From Pedobacter sp. KBW06 (GTDB taxonomy: Bacteria > Bacteroidota > Bacteroidia > Sphingobacteriales > Sphingobacteriaceae): a DNA stretch of 64,000 nucleotides. A model generated the notes under the pieces. The model saw nothing but the letters and a program-made list of their open reading frames with translations. It had not been told where the DNA came from and did no database searches. Below are positions 16,351-25,374 of this stretch, one piece after another (the stretch's first letter is position 1; each line of letters starts with the position of its first letter). The position numbers and the translations under genes are program-made. Location: NCBI RefSeq assembly GCF_003852525.1, contig NZ_QAJL01000001.1:2121268-2185267 (forward strand), written 5' to 3'.

Positions 16351-17616
16351 ATGTTAAGAACGCTTTTGTACGGCTTATTATTCAGCTTCTTTTATACTCC
16401 TTCTTTTTCTCAGAAAATGTTCCTCAGAGAAATGCCGTTAAAAGAAAAAGCGGCCATTAGCTTTACTGAGCCTGACAAGAGCATCATATTTTTCGGATCA
16501 GATGACCGCAGCCTTCCATATCAGAAACATAAAAAAAACAGCAGAGCAGTAAATGCCTATTTTGGTGCGGTTTATTCCAGCTTTCCAATATTCGACATCA
16601 GCACAAAAAACGTCGTGGAATACAACAATACATCGGGCAGGTTTTTCTTTTACCGTCCGAATGCCCGGAAACCTTATGGAATGTTAATTTCCAACGGCAT
16701 TGACCAACCCATACTCGTCACTAATCCTGATCAATATTTAAAAACCATAAAAACTTACCTGAACATTAGCTCAGCGGATGATCTTGTTCCAAAAATGCTG
16801 GATCAGAAAAACACCATAGCGCTTCAGGAAGAAATGAAGCAGATCATGGAATCGAAATTTGTTCCGGATCAGCACTATGCTGCTCAACTGATAAAAAATG
16901 CCAATACCATTCATTATTTAAGTCGGTCCAAAAGTTATGTAGACTGCAATTGCCCGGAAAGAACTGCCGAAATGTTCAAGGATAGCCTCATGCAGGAAAA
17001 AATGCCCAATCACAGTACCTACCTGTATAATGATAAAAATCAGGTATTGGAAATGAACAATTTCAATGAGGGCAAACTGAGCTACAGCCTAAAATACACC
17101 ATAGATCAATCAGGATTGATCAGGAAATTGATATCTGACAATAGCACGACCCGTTTTGTCTATGAGAAAGACAGATACCATACCATAAACATTGAAAAAG
17201 GCGTTCCCAGGAGTTTTGAGACTTTTTATCTCAACGACCAAAAACAATGTGTGAGGAGATTTTCCAGGGGACCTGATGCCGGTTCTGGCAGCAACACCTA
17301 TTATATATATGATAAACACGGCAGGATCATCAGGGAAAGCAATAAGAACTCGGAAACCATTTACAATTATAAAAACGAGAGCGATGACCTCTACTCGAGA
17401 TCTGCTTTTTACAGCTTAAACCCGAAAACACTGAATTCGCAAAACGAACTGATCTGGGAGAATCCCTACAAACAAATCATGCTCGGCAAAGACAACAAGC
17501 TGCAGCAATTATTTAAACAGGTAACAGTGATTGGGCAGGACTGTAGTCTCAAATCTTATTTTTACGATAAAGACAACAAACTAACAATGGTCAGCATCAT
17601 TGGCTGCAAACCATAA
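16351..17616 (+). CDS. Secreted protein with YD/RHS-like repeat strands, unknown function
   Basis: The 421 residues have a signal peptide (about 1-21, LLFSFFYTPSFSQ) and so are exported. The first half (about 22-200) is not recognised. From about residue 224 there are segments such as YLYNDKNQVLEMNN, YYIYDKHGRIIRE and YFYDKDNKL. They resemble single YD-type repeats (YxYDxxGRL) of RHS-like proteins and the outer-membrane MORN/YD-like proteins common in Bacteroidota. There is no toxin domain. It lies alone between the MazG terminator and a convergent AraC gene. Confidence 0.6.
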   Translation: MLRTLLYGLLFSFFYTPSFSQKMFLREMPLKEKAAISFTEPDKSIIFFGSDDRSLPYQKHKKNSRAVNAYFGAVYSSFPIFDISTKNVVEYNNTSGRFFFYRPNARKPYGMLISNGIDQPILVTNPDQYLKTIKTYLNISSADDLVPKMLDQKNTIALQEEMKQIMESKFVPDQHYAAQLIKNANTIHYLSRSKSYVDCNCPERTAEMFKDSLMQEKMPNHSTYLYNDKNQVLEMNNFNEGKLSYSLKYTIDQSGLIRKLISDNSTTRFVYEKDRYHTINIEKGVPRSFETFYLNDQKQCVRRFSRGPDAGSGSNTYYIYDKHGRIIRESNKNSETIYNYKNESDDLYSRSAFYSLNPKTLNSQNELIWENPYKQIMLGKDNKLQQLFKQVTVIGQDCSLKSYFYDKDNKLTMVSIIGCKP

Positions 17617-17636
17617 TCAGCTATGATTTCCTGTTG

Positions 17637-18632
17637 TTACAGGCAGAGTTCCACTTTATATTTCCCTGGCGTGATCCCATATTTCTTCTTAAATGCAGAA
17701 GTAAAATGTGTGGAATTCTTATACCCGGCATATTCGCTGATCTCCGAAATGCTTTTCTCTCCCTCAGACAATAACCGTTTTGCTTCTTCCATCTTCAAAT
17801 CGCTCAACATTCCAAATACCGTAGTTCCAAAGACTTCTTTAAACCCTTTTTTGAGCGTAAACTCATTGGTGCCGATTTCCAAAGCCAGCCGGCGCAAAGA
17901 ATGCACTTCATTTGCCCTGGTAAAGATAATATCCCGGGCATGGTGCATTTTCTCCATGTCTGCGGGTTTCAGGGAACAAAAGGAATTACAATCATGAAAG
18001 GCAAACTGTTCCAGCTGAAGCAACAACAATTCGACTACTTTAGCCTCCAGGTACATCCGCTTGTACATTCCCACTTTCCTGCAATCTAAAATCGACCGGA
18101 TCAATGATACCATTGCGGGAGTAATCGGCATATTGTGTTTGCCGAGCATTGCCGGGTCCTGCTGATTGATGTGCCGGATAAAATCAGTAAAGATCTCCGT
18201 ATCAGCAATGAACTTTTTAAACAGGGGAATGGACAGGTTAATCTCCAGCACCTGGGTGCTCATCGTATTAAAATGAAGATTTCCTTTTATACCCGGAACA
18301 TAAATGATGTTATGGTGATTGCTGTTGAACTCATAATGCATGCTGTTGGTTCCGGAAATATTGGTCAGCGTATTTCCGGAAAGGTCAAAATGCATCTCTA
18401 CCGTTTCAAAATCACTCTCAAAATTAAGTACCGTCTGATGCTTTAGCCGGAGGTCCCCAAAAGCAATGTGGACCCCTTCAAAAAAGATCTCCCGATAGGT
18501 ACCTGTTCCACCAAAGCATTCCAGAGCAGTTGTTCGTTCTACAATCGGTTCCCCGATATGGTGGTAATTATCCGGAAAGGCATGCTCCATTGTCATGTCC
18601 TGGAGGTCGGAAAAGTTCAATGTGATCTTCAT
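17637..18632 (-). CDS. AraC-family transcriptional regulator (PchR-like), divergent from a TonB receptor
   Basis: Transcription factor of 331 residues. The C-terminal AraC DNA-binding domain covers about 235-328, with two helix-turn-helix units: LRRLALEIGTNEFTLKKGFKEVFG and ISEISEYAGYKNSTHFTSAFKKKYGITPGKY. The N-terminal 200 residues are a ligand-type domain with no named family in my reading. AraC regulators of the PchR/YbtA type sit next to, and switch on, TonB receptor genes when their ferric siderophore is present. Here the start is 112 bp from the divergent receptor at 18745, which fits that role. Confidence 0.88.
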   Translation of the reverse strand: MKITLNFSDLQDMTMEHAFPDNYHHIGEPIVERTTALECFGGTGTYREIFFEGVHIAFGDLRLKHQTVLNFESDFETVEMHFDLSGNTLTNISGTNSMHYEFNSNHHNIIYVPGIKGNLHFNTMSTQVLEINLSIPLFKKFIADTEIFTDFIRHINQQDPAMLGKHNMPITPAMVSLIRSILDCRKVGMYKRMYLEAKVVELLLLQLEQFAFHDCNSFCSLKPADMEKMHHARDIIFTRANEVHSLRRLALEIGTNEFTLKKGFKEVFGTTVFGMLSDLKMEEAKRLLSEGEKSISEISEYAGYKNSTHFTSAFKKKYGITPGKYKVELCL

Positions 18633-18696
18633 AAAGATATTCCTTTTAGCGTCATTTTTATTCCTGAATTGGTAATCCCCAACAAAGACAGGAACC

Positions 18697-18704
18697 TAGA
18701 TTTG
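18697..18704 (+). promoter_or_regulatory. -7 promoter box of the TonB receptor operon
   Basis: TAGATTTG matches TAnnTTTG, 41 bp before the receptor ATG. The nearest TTG (18669-18671) leaves a 25-bp spacer, longer than usual, which would suit a promoter that needs an activator such as the divergent AraC protein. Confidence 0.55.
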
Positions 18705-18744
18705 CGCCATAAAACTACAGTTATTTAGAATCAATCTAAAACAT

Positions 18745-21090
18745 ATGATTAAAAAAGTACTCTTATTTAGCTTATTTATCTTTTGCTTATCCCGGGCCAA
18801 TGCCCAAAAGGGGGGAGAAATCAGTGGATACATCCATACCGAAGACAATCAGGCAGTTGCCGGAGCAATTATACAAATTAAAGAATTAAAACTGGAACGC
18901 AGCAGCGACAGGAACGGTCGTTTCCTTTTTAAAAACATCAGTCCCGGAAGCTATACCCTATTTGCCATCCACCTGGGTTACCGTACTGAAAGCTATACCA
19001 TTTCCGTTAAAGCAGGAGAAACCGCAGTGTTGGACATCAACTGTAAACATCAGCCGATCCAATTAGATGCAGTCACGGTGACTGCCGAAAAACGCGAAAA
19101 CCTATTACAGAAGGTGCCAATGGCGGTTTCTTCTTTGAGCGGAAAACAGATCCAGGAAAGAAACATTAAAGAAATGGGCGATCTCGTATTGTCTGTCCCT
19201 AATCTGATGTCCATGAATGCTGGCTCTCCATCACTCAATGTCATGTCTATCCGGGGGGTACTTACCTTTTCCACAGATCCGGTGGTCGGGGTTTACATCG
19301 ACGGGGTTCCTATGTTTGATGGTTATTCTGCCAGTGTTCAAATGCAGGATATCGAACGTGTAGAAGTACTCAGAGGCCCGCAAAGCACGCTTTATGGAAG
19401 AAACGGTCTTGGAGGGGTCATCAACCTCATTACCCGTAAACCCGACAATAATTTCCATGGTTTTGCAGAAGCCGGACTTGGCAATTACAATTCACAACGG
19501 TATAACATTGGCTTTTCCGGACCATTGATTAAAGATAAACTCTTCGCAGGAATCTCCGGTTTATATGATACCCGCAAAGGCTATTTCCGCAACCAGTATG
19601 ATGGCAGAAAGTTCGACAGACCGGAAACCTATAACGGCAATTTCTACCTGAAATACCTGGCCAGCGACAAGCTTTCGTTCACCTTTAACGCCAAGGCCGA
19701 ATCGAACTATATGCCCGGTGCCTTTCCTTATGTTCAAGGCGCAGAAAAAGCGTTGCAAAATCCTTACGTCATCAACCAAAACGGAACGAACATCGAAAAA
19801 AGAAAACTGTTCAGCTCTTCTTTGCAGGCCTTATACCGTATTAACGGAACGGAATTATCCTCGGTAACCGGATACACCTATATGAGTGATACCTATAAAG
19901 ATTACGATGTCGATTACAGCCCTTATGACATCATGACTTTTGAGGTTCCGCGGGCACCTCAAAACACCCTCACACAGGAATTTAAAATGGTAACCGACAA
20001 CAGTAAAAAATTAAAATTTACAGGAGGATTGTTCGGTTTTATCGACAGAAAAGAAGCGAATACCATTTACCTTACCGGAGCGCAGATGCCTCCTTCAAAG
20101 GACCCCAGCCAACCGGTTCCTCCCTATAATTCTGCGACCGATACTGACCGGAAAATTTATGGAGTGGCAGCCTATGCCAACCTCTCCTATGCCCTCAGCA
20201 ACCAGTGGGAGCTGACTGCCGGCCTGAGGTATGATTATGAGAAAAGGAATATGAGCTATGTTCAGGGATTTTTTAAAGCACCAAATCCCTGGATGTACCA
20301 GCCCGAAACAAAAATAAAAGGCAGTAACGGGGCCTTCTCTCCCAAGCTGAGTATTTCTTATAATCCGCAAACAGAGCTGTTGCTGTATGCCACCTATTCC
20401 CGTGGCTACCGTTCCGGAGGATTCAACCCCTACACGCTTGATGCCAGCAGGTTAAACTATAAACCTGAATTCACCAATAACTACGAAATCGGCTTTAAGT
20501 CAGAATGGTTTAACAAACGCCTGAGGGCCAATGCGGCACTCTTCTACACCCGCTGGAAAGACCAGCAGCAGACCCTCACCTTGCCTGAAAACCTCACTGA
20601 TAACATCGGCGAGCTGGTTAACAAAGGTGGAGAACTGGAATTGACGGCACTTCCTTTAAAAGGACTGGAAGTCAGCTATAATATTGGAGTGGTAGATACC
20701 AGATATGAAAAGTTGTTGCTTCCTGTACTGACAGAAAACAAGGACTTTGCCGGGAACAAACAGATTTTCACCCCTGGATTCACTTCTTCCTTATCTGCGA
20801 CCTACCGTTACCACTTCAGCGACCAGACCAGTTTCTATGTGATCCCCGAATGGAAATATTTTGGAAAACAATACATGACCTATTACAACGACCTGAGCCA
20901 GAAAGCATTTAGCTTACTGAACCTCTCTATGGGGCTCAGGTATAGAAAATTCGAGCTGGGCTTATGGGCAAAAAATATAGGAGCAACAAAATACCTGTCC
21001 TTTGCTTATGCCACTCAGACCGCAGCAACCAGCCCGGTACTGATCGGGACCCCGAGAACATACGGAACCTCCCTGAAATTAAGGTTCTAA
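18745..21090 (+). CDS. TonB-dependent receptor (siderophore-receptor type)
   Basis: Outer-membrane gated channel of 781 residues that imports a bulky ligand using TonB energy. In order: signal peptide (about 1-21, LSRANAQ), a CarboxypepD_reg-like domain (about 25-95, ISGYIHTEDNQAVAGAIIQIKE), a plug with VEVLRGPQSTLYGRNGLGGVINLITRKP at about 207-234, and a 22-strand barrel ending GTSLKLRF with the terminal Phe. The overall style (VPMAVSSLSGKQIQERN) is that of FyuA/PirA-like ferric-siderophore receptors. Divergent AraC regulator and downstream ABC genes suggest one regulated uptake/export locus. The ligand is unknown. Confidence 0.9.
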   Translation: MIKKVLLFSLFIFCLSRANAQKGGEISGYIHTEDNQAVAGAIIQIKELKLERSSDRNGRFLFKNISPGSYTLFAIHLGYRTESYTISVKAGETAVLDINCKHQPIQLDAVTVTAEKRENLLQKVPMAVSSLSGKQIQERNIKEMGDLVLSVPNLMSMNAGSPSLNVMSIRGVLTFSTDPVVGVYIDGVPMFDGYSASVQMQDIERVEVLRGPQSTLYGRNGLGGVINLITRKPDNNFHGFAEAGLGNYNSQRYNIGFSGPLIKDKLFAGISGLYDTRKGYFRNQYDGRKFDRPETYNGNFYLKYLASDKLSFTFNAKAESNYMPGAFPYVQGAEKALQNPYVINQNGTNIEKRKLFSSSLQALYRINGTELSSVTGYTYMSDTYKDYDVDYSPYDIMTFEVPRAPQNTLTQEFKMVTDNSKKLKFTGGLFGFIDRKEANTIYLTGAQMPPSKDPSQPVPPYNSATDTDRKIYGVAAYANLSYALSNQWELTAGLRYDYEKRNMSYVQGFFKAPNPWMYQPETKIKGSNGAFSPKLSISYNPQTELLLYATYSRGYRSGGFNPYTLDASRLNYKPEFTNNYEIGFKSEWFNKRLRANAALFYTRWKDQQQTLTLPENLTDNIGELVNKGGELELTALPLKGLEVSYNIGVVDTRYEKLLLPVLTENKDFAGNKQIFTPGFTSSLSATYRYHFSDQTSFYVIPEWKYFGKQYMTYYNDLSQKAFSLLNLSMGLRYRKFELGLWAKNIGATKYLSFAYATQTAATSPVLIGTPRTYGTSLKLRF

Positions 21091-21122
21091 GTACCGGCAG
21101 ATCAATTTTAAAAAGAAACCAC

Positions 21123-22010
21123 ATGCAACTTAAAATAGAAAACCTTACAAAGACCTATTCCAACGGCAAACAAGCGTTAAAACAAGTCTCGCTTACTATC
21201 GGGACCGGCATGTTTGGCCTGCTTGGTCAGAATGGTGCAGGTAAATCAACCCTCATGCGGACCATTGCCACCTTACAGGATGCAGATTCAGGAAGTATCC
21301 ACCTGGATGATATTGATGTATTAAAAGATCCTGCGTCGATGCGCAAAATTCTGGGTTACCTGCCTCAGGATTTTGGCGTCTATCCCAATGTATCAGCTGT
21401 AGAAATGCTCAACCATATCGCAGAGATGAAAGGGTTAAGCAATGCGACGGAAAGAATGGAATCGGTAAATGATTTACTCCACAGGGTAAATCTTTATGAG
21501 GTCCGGAAGAAAAAACTCAGCACTTATTCCGGAGGGATGAAACAGCGCTTTGGCATTGCCCAGGCCTTGCTTGGCCAGCCAAAAATCATCATTGTTGATG
21601 AACCTACTGCCGGACTGGATCCGCTGGAACGCAACCGTTTTTACAACCTGCTCAGCGAGATCGGCGAAAACACCATCGTGATCCTTTCTACGCATATCGT
21701 AGAAGATGTATCGACCCTTTGCAATGATATGGCCATCATTGGAAATGGCGAAGTGATTAAATCCGGTAAACCTTCCGACATAGAAAATGAGCTCAATGGC
21801 CGCCTTTGGGAAAAGCAAATTGAAAAGCAGGAACTGCCATTCTATCAGAAAGCGGCGAACATCATTTCCAACCGCTTCCATTCGGGAAAACTCATTATCA
21901 CCGTATTGGCAGAAGAGCTGCCTGATCCGGGCTTTGAGCCTAAAAAGCCCTCTCTGGAAGACAATTATTTTCAATTGATCGCTAATGATTTAACCCCGCA
22001 AAACGCATAA
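21123..22010 (+). CDS. ABC transporter ATP-binding protein
   Basis: ATPase subunit of 295 residues. Start set at ATG 21123 (MQLKIENLTKTY); the longer open frame overlaps the receptor gene in another frame and is not credible. Walker A is GLLGQNGAGKST, the Q-loop is YLPQDFGVYPN, signature YSGGMKQRFGIA, Walker B IIIVDEPTAGLD and the switch STHIVED. The family pattern is that of exporters and membrane-remodelling ABC proteins (CcmA/NatA-like). The gene begins 32 bp after the receptor stop and its end is 3 bp before the permease fusion, with which it should assemble. Confidence 0.93.
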   Translation: MQLKIENLTKTYSNGKQALKQVSLTIGTGMFGLLGQNGAGKSTLMRTIATLQDADSGSIHLDDIDVLKDPASMRKILGYLPQDFGVYPNVSAVEMLNHIAEMKGLSNATERMESVNDLLHRVNLYEVRKKKLSTYSGGMKQRFGIAQALLGQPKIIIVDEPTAGLDPLERNRFYNLLSEIGENTIVILSTHIVEDVSTLCNDMAIIGNGEVIKSGKPSDIENELNGRLWEKQIEKQELPFYQKAANIISNRFHSGKLIITVLAEELPDPGFEPKKPSLEDNYFQLIANDLTPQNA

Positions 22011-22013
22011 ACT

Positions 22014-25000
22014 ATGTTCTCTACTATTTTCAGTTTCGAGCTGAAGCAACATTTCAAAAAGCCGTTCACCTGGATCTTTTTACTGTTGATGATTGCCCAG
22101 GGCCTTTATTATATGAGGCATACCGGAGAGTTCTTTGGTGCAGATAAAACCTATGCAAATGCCCCGGCCATTCTCTATACGGTATTGGCGGGAATTGGTT
22201 ATATCGGATTTATAGTCACCGCTATTCTGGGTGGAACAGCACTCGCCAAAGACCTTGACTACCGCACATCTTCCCTGCTGTACACCACCAGGGCCAGTCA
22301 GCAGTCTTTCTTTTGGGGAAGATATCTTGGCTCCATCAGCATACTGCTGTTATTAAATGCGGGTTATTTGCTGGGCATCATTTTATACAGCTGCCTTCCT
22401 GTTCCTAACCTCGGACCGCTCTCCTGGGAGGCCATACTCAAGGCAGTATTGTTTGTTTTCCTTCCAAACATCTTTGTCATCTACAGCCTTTGTTTCTCTG
22501 TTTCTGTATTTACACGCAGCGCGAAAACTGCTTATGGCATTTCCCTTTCGGCGATGCTGCTCATGATTTTTGCAGAAACATCTTTTAACAACAATGCCAG
22601 TGTGGTATTGGCTGACCCCACCGCCTTTTCAGTTTTACATGCCCAGTTAGAGCACTTCTCACCTGCGCAAAAGAACAGTTACTCCCCGGGCTTCTCCGGT
22701 TATCTGTTTTACAACAGGTTGATCTGGGTAAGCATTGCGATGCTTTCTCTTTTGATTGCTGCCAGAAAATATTCTTTCAGCAAGTTCGGTGCAAAGAATG
22801 AGGGTAAACGTAAAAAACAGGCCCAGGATGCTCCCCCGCTCCTTACCAAACCTGTTTTAGCGGTCAGCACTCTTCATAAGGTGAGTCAGCATTTCTCTCT
22901 TTCTTCAGACATCAGGAAAACATGCTCACTTTCCTGGCTGGAATTCAAAAGTGTCATCAGGCCTTTAGGATTTAAGATCTTTCTGGGCATGTTGCTGATT
23001 ATTTATGTGTGTTATATTGCCGTCTGGCAGCAACAGTATTATTCGGCAGCCCCCACCTTACCGGTCACCATTGAAATTACCGGAGTGACGCTCCCGCTCT
23101 CTTTTTATTTTCTGATGTTTATCATTATTAACACCACGGAATTGCTGTTTAAAAACCAGAGCACAGGCTTCTGGCAAATCGGCGATGCGCTTCCTTTACC
23201 GACATGGGTTACTGTGCTCTCAAAAATCATGGCCATGCTCGGGGTAGCATTATTGGTAACTACCTGTTTAATGTTGTTCGGAATGCTCGTCCAGACATTA
23301 AAAGGCTATCATCATTTTGAGCTTGAGGTCTACTTCAATGACCTTTTTATCCGCTGGATCCCTAAGTACCTCAGTTATATTTTCCTCTGTGTCTGTATCG
23401 CCGGAATTACCGCGAACCGATACGCCACGCACTGGCTCAGCATTCTGGTCCTGATCATCAGCGTGATCTTACATGAAATAGAAGTAATTGAACAAAACAG
23501 GTTGAATTTTATGTTCTCCCCCGGATCTGCGATGAATACAGACATGAACGGCAATGGCATCTTTTCGCTTTCTCATGCCTGGTTCATGACCTATTGGACT
23601 GCCTTCGGTCTCGCCATTTTCTCTATTGGCCTTTGGCTCTGGCAACGCGGCACCCCTTCAAGTCTGGGAAAAAGAATGATGAAAAGAGGAAAATTCAGTC
23701 CTGTTCTTCTATTGCTTTTGATTATCGGTACCACAGCTTTCGTTTATTGTCACCAGGTCATTTACCAAACGGTAAACATAGAAAACAAGTTTCAGGCGAA
23801 GGCCGATGAACGCAACGAACAGGCCCTTTATGAAACGACCTATCAGCGCTATCAGCATTCTCCCCAACCAAAGATCCTCAACCTCGGGCTTCAGCTGGAC
23901 CTCTATCCTGAAAAAAGAAGTTTGGTGTACAACAGCCGTTTACAATTACAGAATCCTACAAACCGGCCAATAGATACCCTACATATCGAGTGGATGGATT
24001 TCTCGGCCATTGAACAGCTCAGCATTCCGGGTTATACACTTCAGCTCCTCAAAGAAGATCAGGAGCTAAGACATAACAGCTATCTTTTGGATCATTCCCT
24101 TCTTCCGGGCGATCAAATGACCTTAATTGTTAAAGGAAGCCTGCAGCACCAGGGTTTTACAAATGATGACCCACAAAAAGAACTGACTTTTAACGGCTCT
24201 TTTCTTTCTCAGGACCTGATCCCTTATTTCGGTTATGATGACCGCAGGGCATTAAAGCTCAATAAGTACCGGGTTGAAAATCACCTGAAAAAGATCGGCT
24301 CCCGTTTACCGGAAATCAACGATTCCCTTGCCGCTACGCAGTCTTTCGCATCCACGCAGGCCAACCGCATGAATTATACCTTAAACATCAGCACAACTGC
24401 CGGTCAGGACATCATCGCCCCGGGGATCTTGAAAAAAGAATGGAAAAAGAACGGACGCCATCATTATCAGTTTGTTTCTGAAAAACCTGATGTCTTCAGT
24501 TTTCATATCCTATCCGCTAAATATGCGCATAAAAAAGCGGCAATAACGATAGGCGGAAAAGCCCTGAATATAGAAATATCCTACCATCCTGCACATGCCT
24601 ATAATGTAAATCACCTCATGCAATCTGCGAAGGAAGCCCTTCAGTTTTTAAACAAAACGCTGGGGCCCTATCCTTATCAAACCCTTCGCATCGCCGAGCG
24701 CCCACGATATGACCAGGATCTTTTTTCCAGCGGGAACCTGATTGTTCTGCCCGAAAATCACGGTTGGATTGCAGATATCCGCCGGCAGGAAGACCTGGAT
24801 TACCTTCGTTACATCAGCGCCAGGCTCATTGCACAACAATATATGCAACAGGCAAATATCAGCAGAACACAAGGTTATCCGCTGATTACCCAATCGATTC
24901 CAGGTTACCTGGCTTATCAGCAATTGCAGCATTTCTATGGCGCAGCTTCTCTGGAAAAGCACCTGGAGAAAAGCCATGACCTCTACCTCAAAGGAAGGGC

Positions 25001-25268
25001 AAAAGAGCAAAATACAGAGCCCAGTCTGATCAAAGCGGATGAAGATGCAGGCTATGTATCCAATCAAAAAGGCAGTGATGCACTCTACAAACTCAGTAAG
25101 CTGAGCGGAGAAAAAGTCCTGAACCAGGCCATCAGCACTTTTCTGAAAGAGAGCCAAAAAGCAGAAAAACCAGTAAATGCCTGGCTATTTTATGATTTAC
25201 TGAAGACCGCCATCCCGAATAAAGACAAACCGATGCTGGTCAAAGCTTTTGAAAGCACTGCGGAATAA
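22014..25268 (+). CDS. ABC permease fused to a degenerate M1-type aminopeptidase domain
   Basis: Single protein of 1084 residues. Residues 1-590 hold about twelve membrane helices in two ABC2-type halves (about 15-265 and 310-590). Residues 600-1084 match the extracytoplasmic M1 peptidase-like region of the known ABC permease/M1 fusions of Bacteroidota. In active M1 enzymes the site is HExxH-x18-E. Here the aligned stretch is R937-L938-I939-A940-Q941, and position 960 is Q, so both histidines, the catalytic Glu and the third zinc ligand are all replaced. The GxMEN-like region reads SSGNLIVLPENHGWIAD. The domain therefore probably binds rather than cleaves. Partner ATPase is directly upstream. 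Confidence 0.88.
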   Translation: MFSTIFSFELKQHFKKPFTWIFLLLMIAQGLYYMRHTGEFFGADKTYANAPAILYTVLAGIGYIGFIVTAILGGTALAKDLDYRTSSLLYTTRASQQSFFWGRYLGSISILLLLNAGYLLGIILYSCLPVPNLGPLSWEAILKAVLFVFLPNIFVIYSLCFSVSVFTRSAKTAYGISLSAMLLMIFAETSFNNNASVVLADPTAFSVLHAQLEHFSPAQKNSYSPGFSGYLFYNRLIWVSIAMLSLLIAARKYSFSKFGAKNEGKRKKQAQDAPPLLTKPVLAVSTLHKVSQHFSLSSDIRKTCSLSWLEFKSVIRPLGFKIFLGMLLIIYVCYIAVWQQQYYSAAPTLPVTIEITGVTLPLSFYFLMFIIINTTELLFKNQSTGFWQIGDALPLPTWVTVLSKIMAMLGVALLVTTCLMLFGMLVQTLKGYHHFELEVYFNDLFIRWIPKYLSYIFLCVCIAGITANRYATHWLSILVLIISVILHEIEVIEQNRLNFMFSPGSAMNTDMNGNGIFSLSHAWFMTYWTAFGLAIFSIGLWLWQRGTPSSLGKRMMKRGKFSPVLLLLLIIGTTAFVYCHQVIYQTVNIENKFQAKADERNEQALYETTYQRYQHSPQPKILNLGLQLDLYPEKRSLVYNSRLQLQNPTNRPIDTLHIEWMDFSAIEQLSIPGYTLQLLKEDQELRHNSYLLDHSLLPGDQMTLIVKGSLQHQGFTNDDPQKELTFNGSFLSQDLIPYFGYDDRRALKLNKYRVENHLKKIGSRLPEINDSLAATQSFASTQANRMNYTLNISTTAGQDIIAPGILKKEWKKNGRHHYQFVSEKPDVFSFHILSAKYAHKKAAITIGGKALNIEISYHPAHAYNVNHLMQSAKEALQFLNKTLGPYPYQTLRIAERPRYDQDLFSSGNLIVLPENHGWIADIRRQEDLDYLRYISARLIAQQYMQQANISRTQGYPLITQSIPGYLAYQQLQHFYGAASLEKHLEKSHDLYLKGRAKEQNTEPSLIKADEDAGYVSNQKGSDALYKLSKLSGEKVLNQAISTFLKESQKAEKPVNAWLFYDLLKTAIPNKDKPMLVKAFESTAE

Positions 25269-25284
25269 TCCGCTTTGCTTTCAT

Positions 25285-25368
25285 TTTCAACAAAAGAGTG
25301 TTCCATTTCAACAAAAAAGCAACCAGTTTCAATCAACGAGCAACAAATTCCAATCAAAGAACGACCGA
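25285..25368 (+). repeat. Four degenerate 21-bp tandem repeats before the MATE gene
   Basis: Units at 25285-25305, 25306-25326, 25327-25347 and 25348-25368 share the pattern TTTCAAyaAAmrAGyrww with no gaps. The last one ends 6 bp before the MATE ATG. One frame reads heptapeptides of the type S-x-K/N-E/K-x-x-I/V, but that frame is not the MATE frame. Function unknown. Confidence 0.7.
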
Positions 25369-25374
25369 TAAGTT

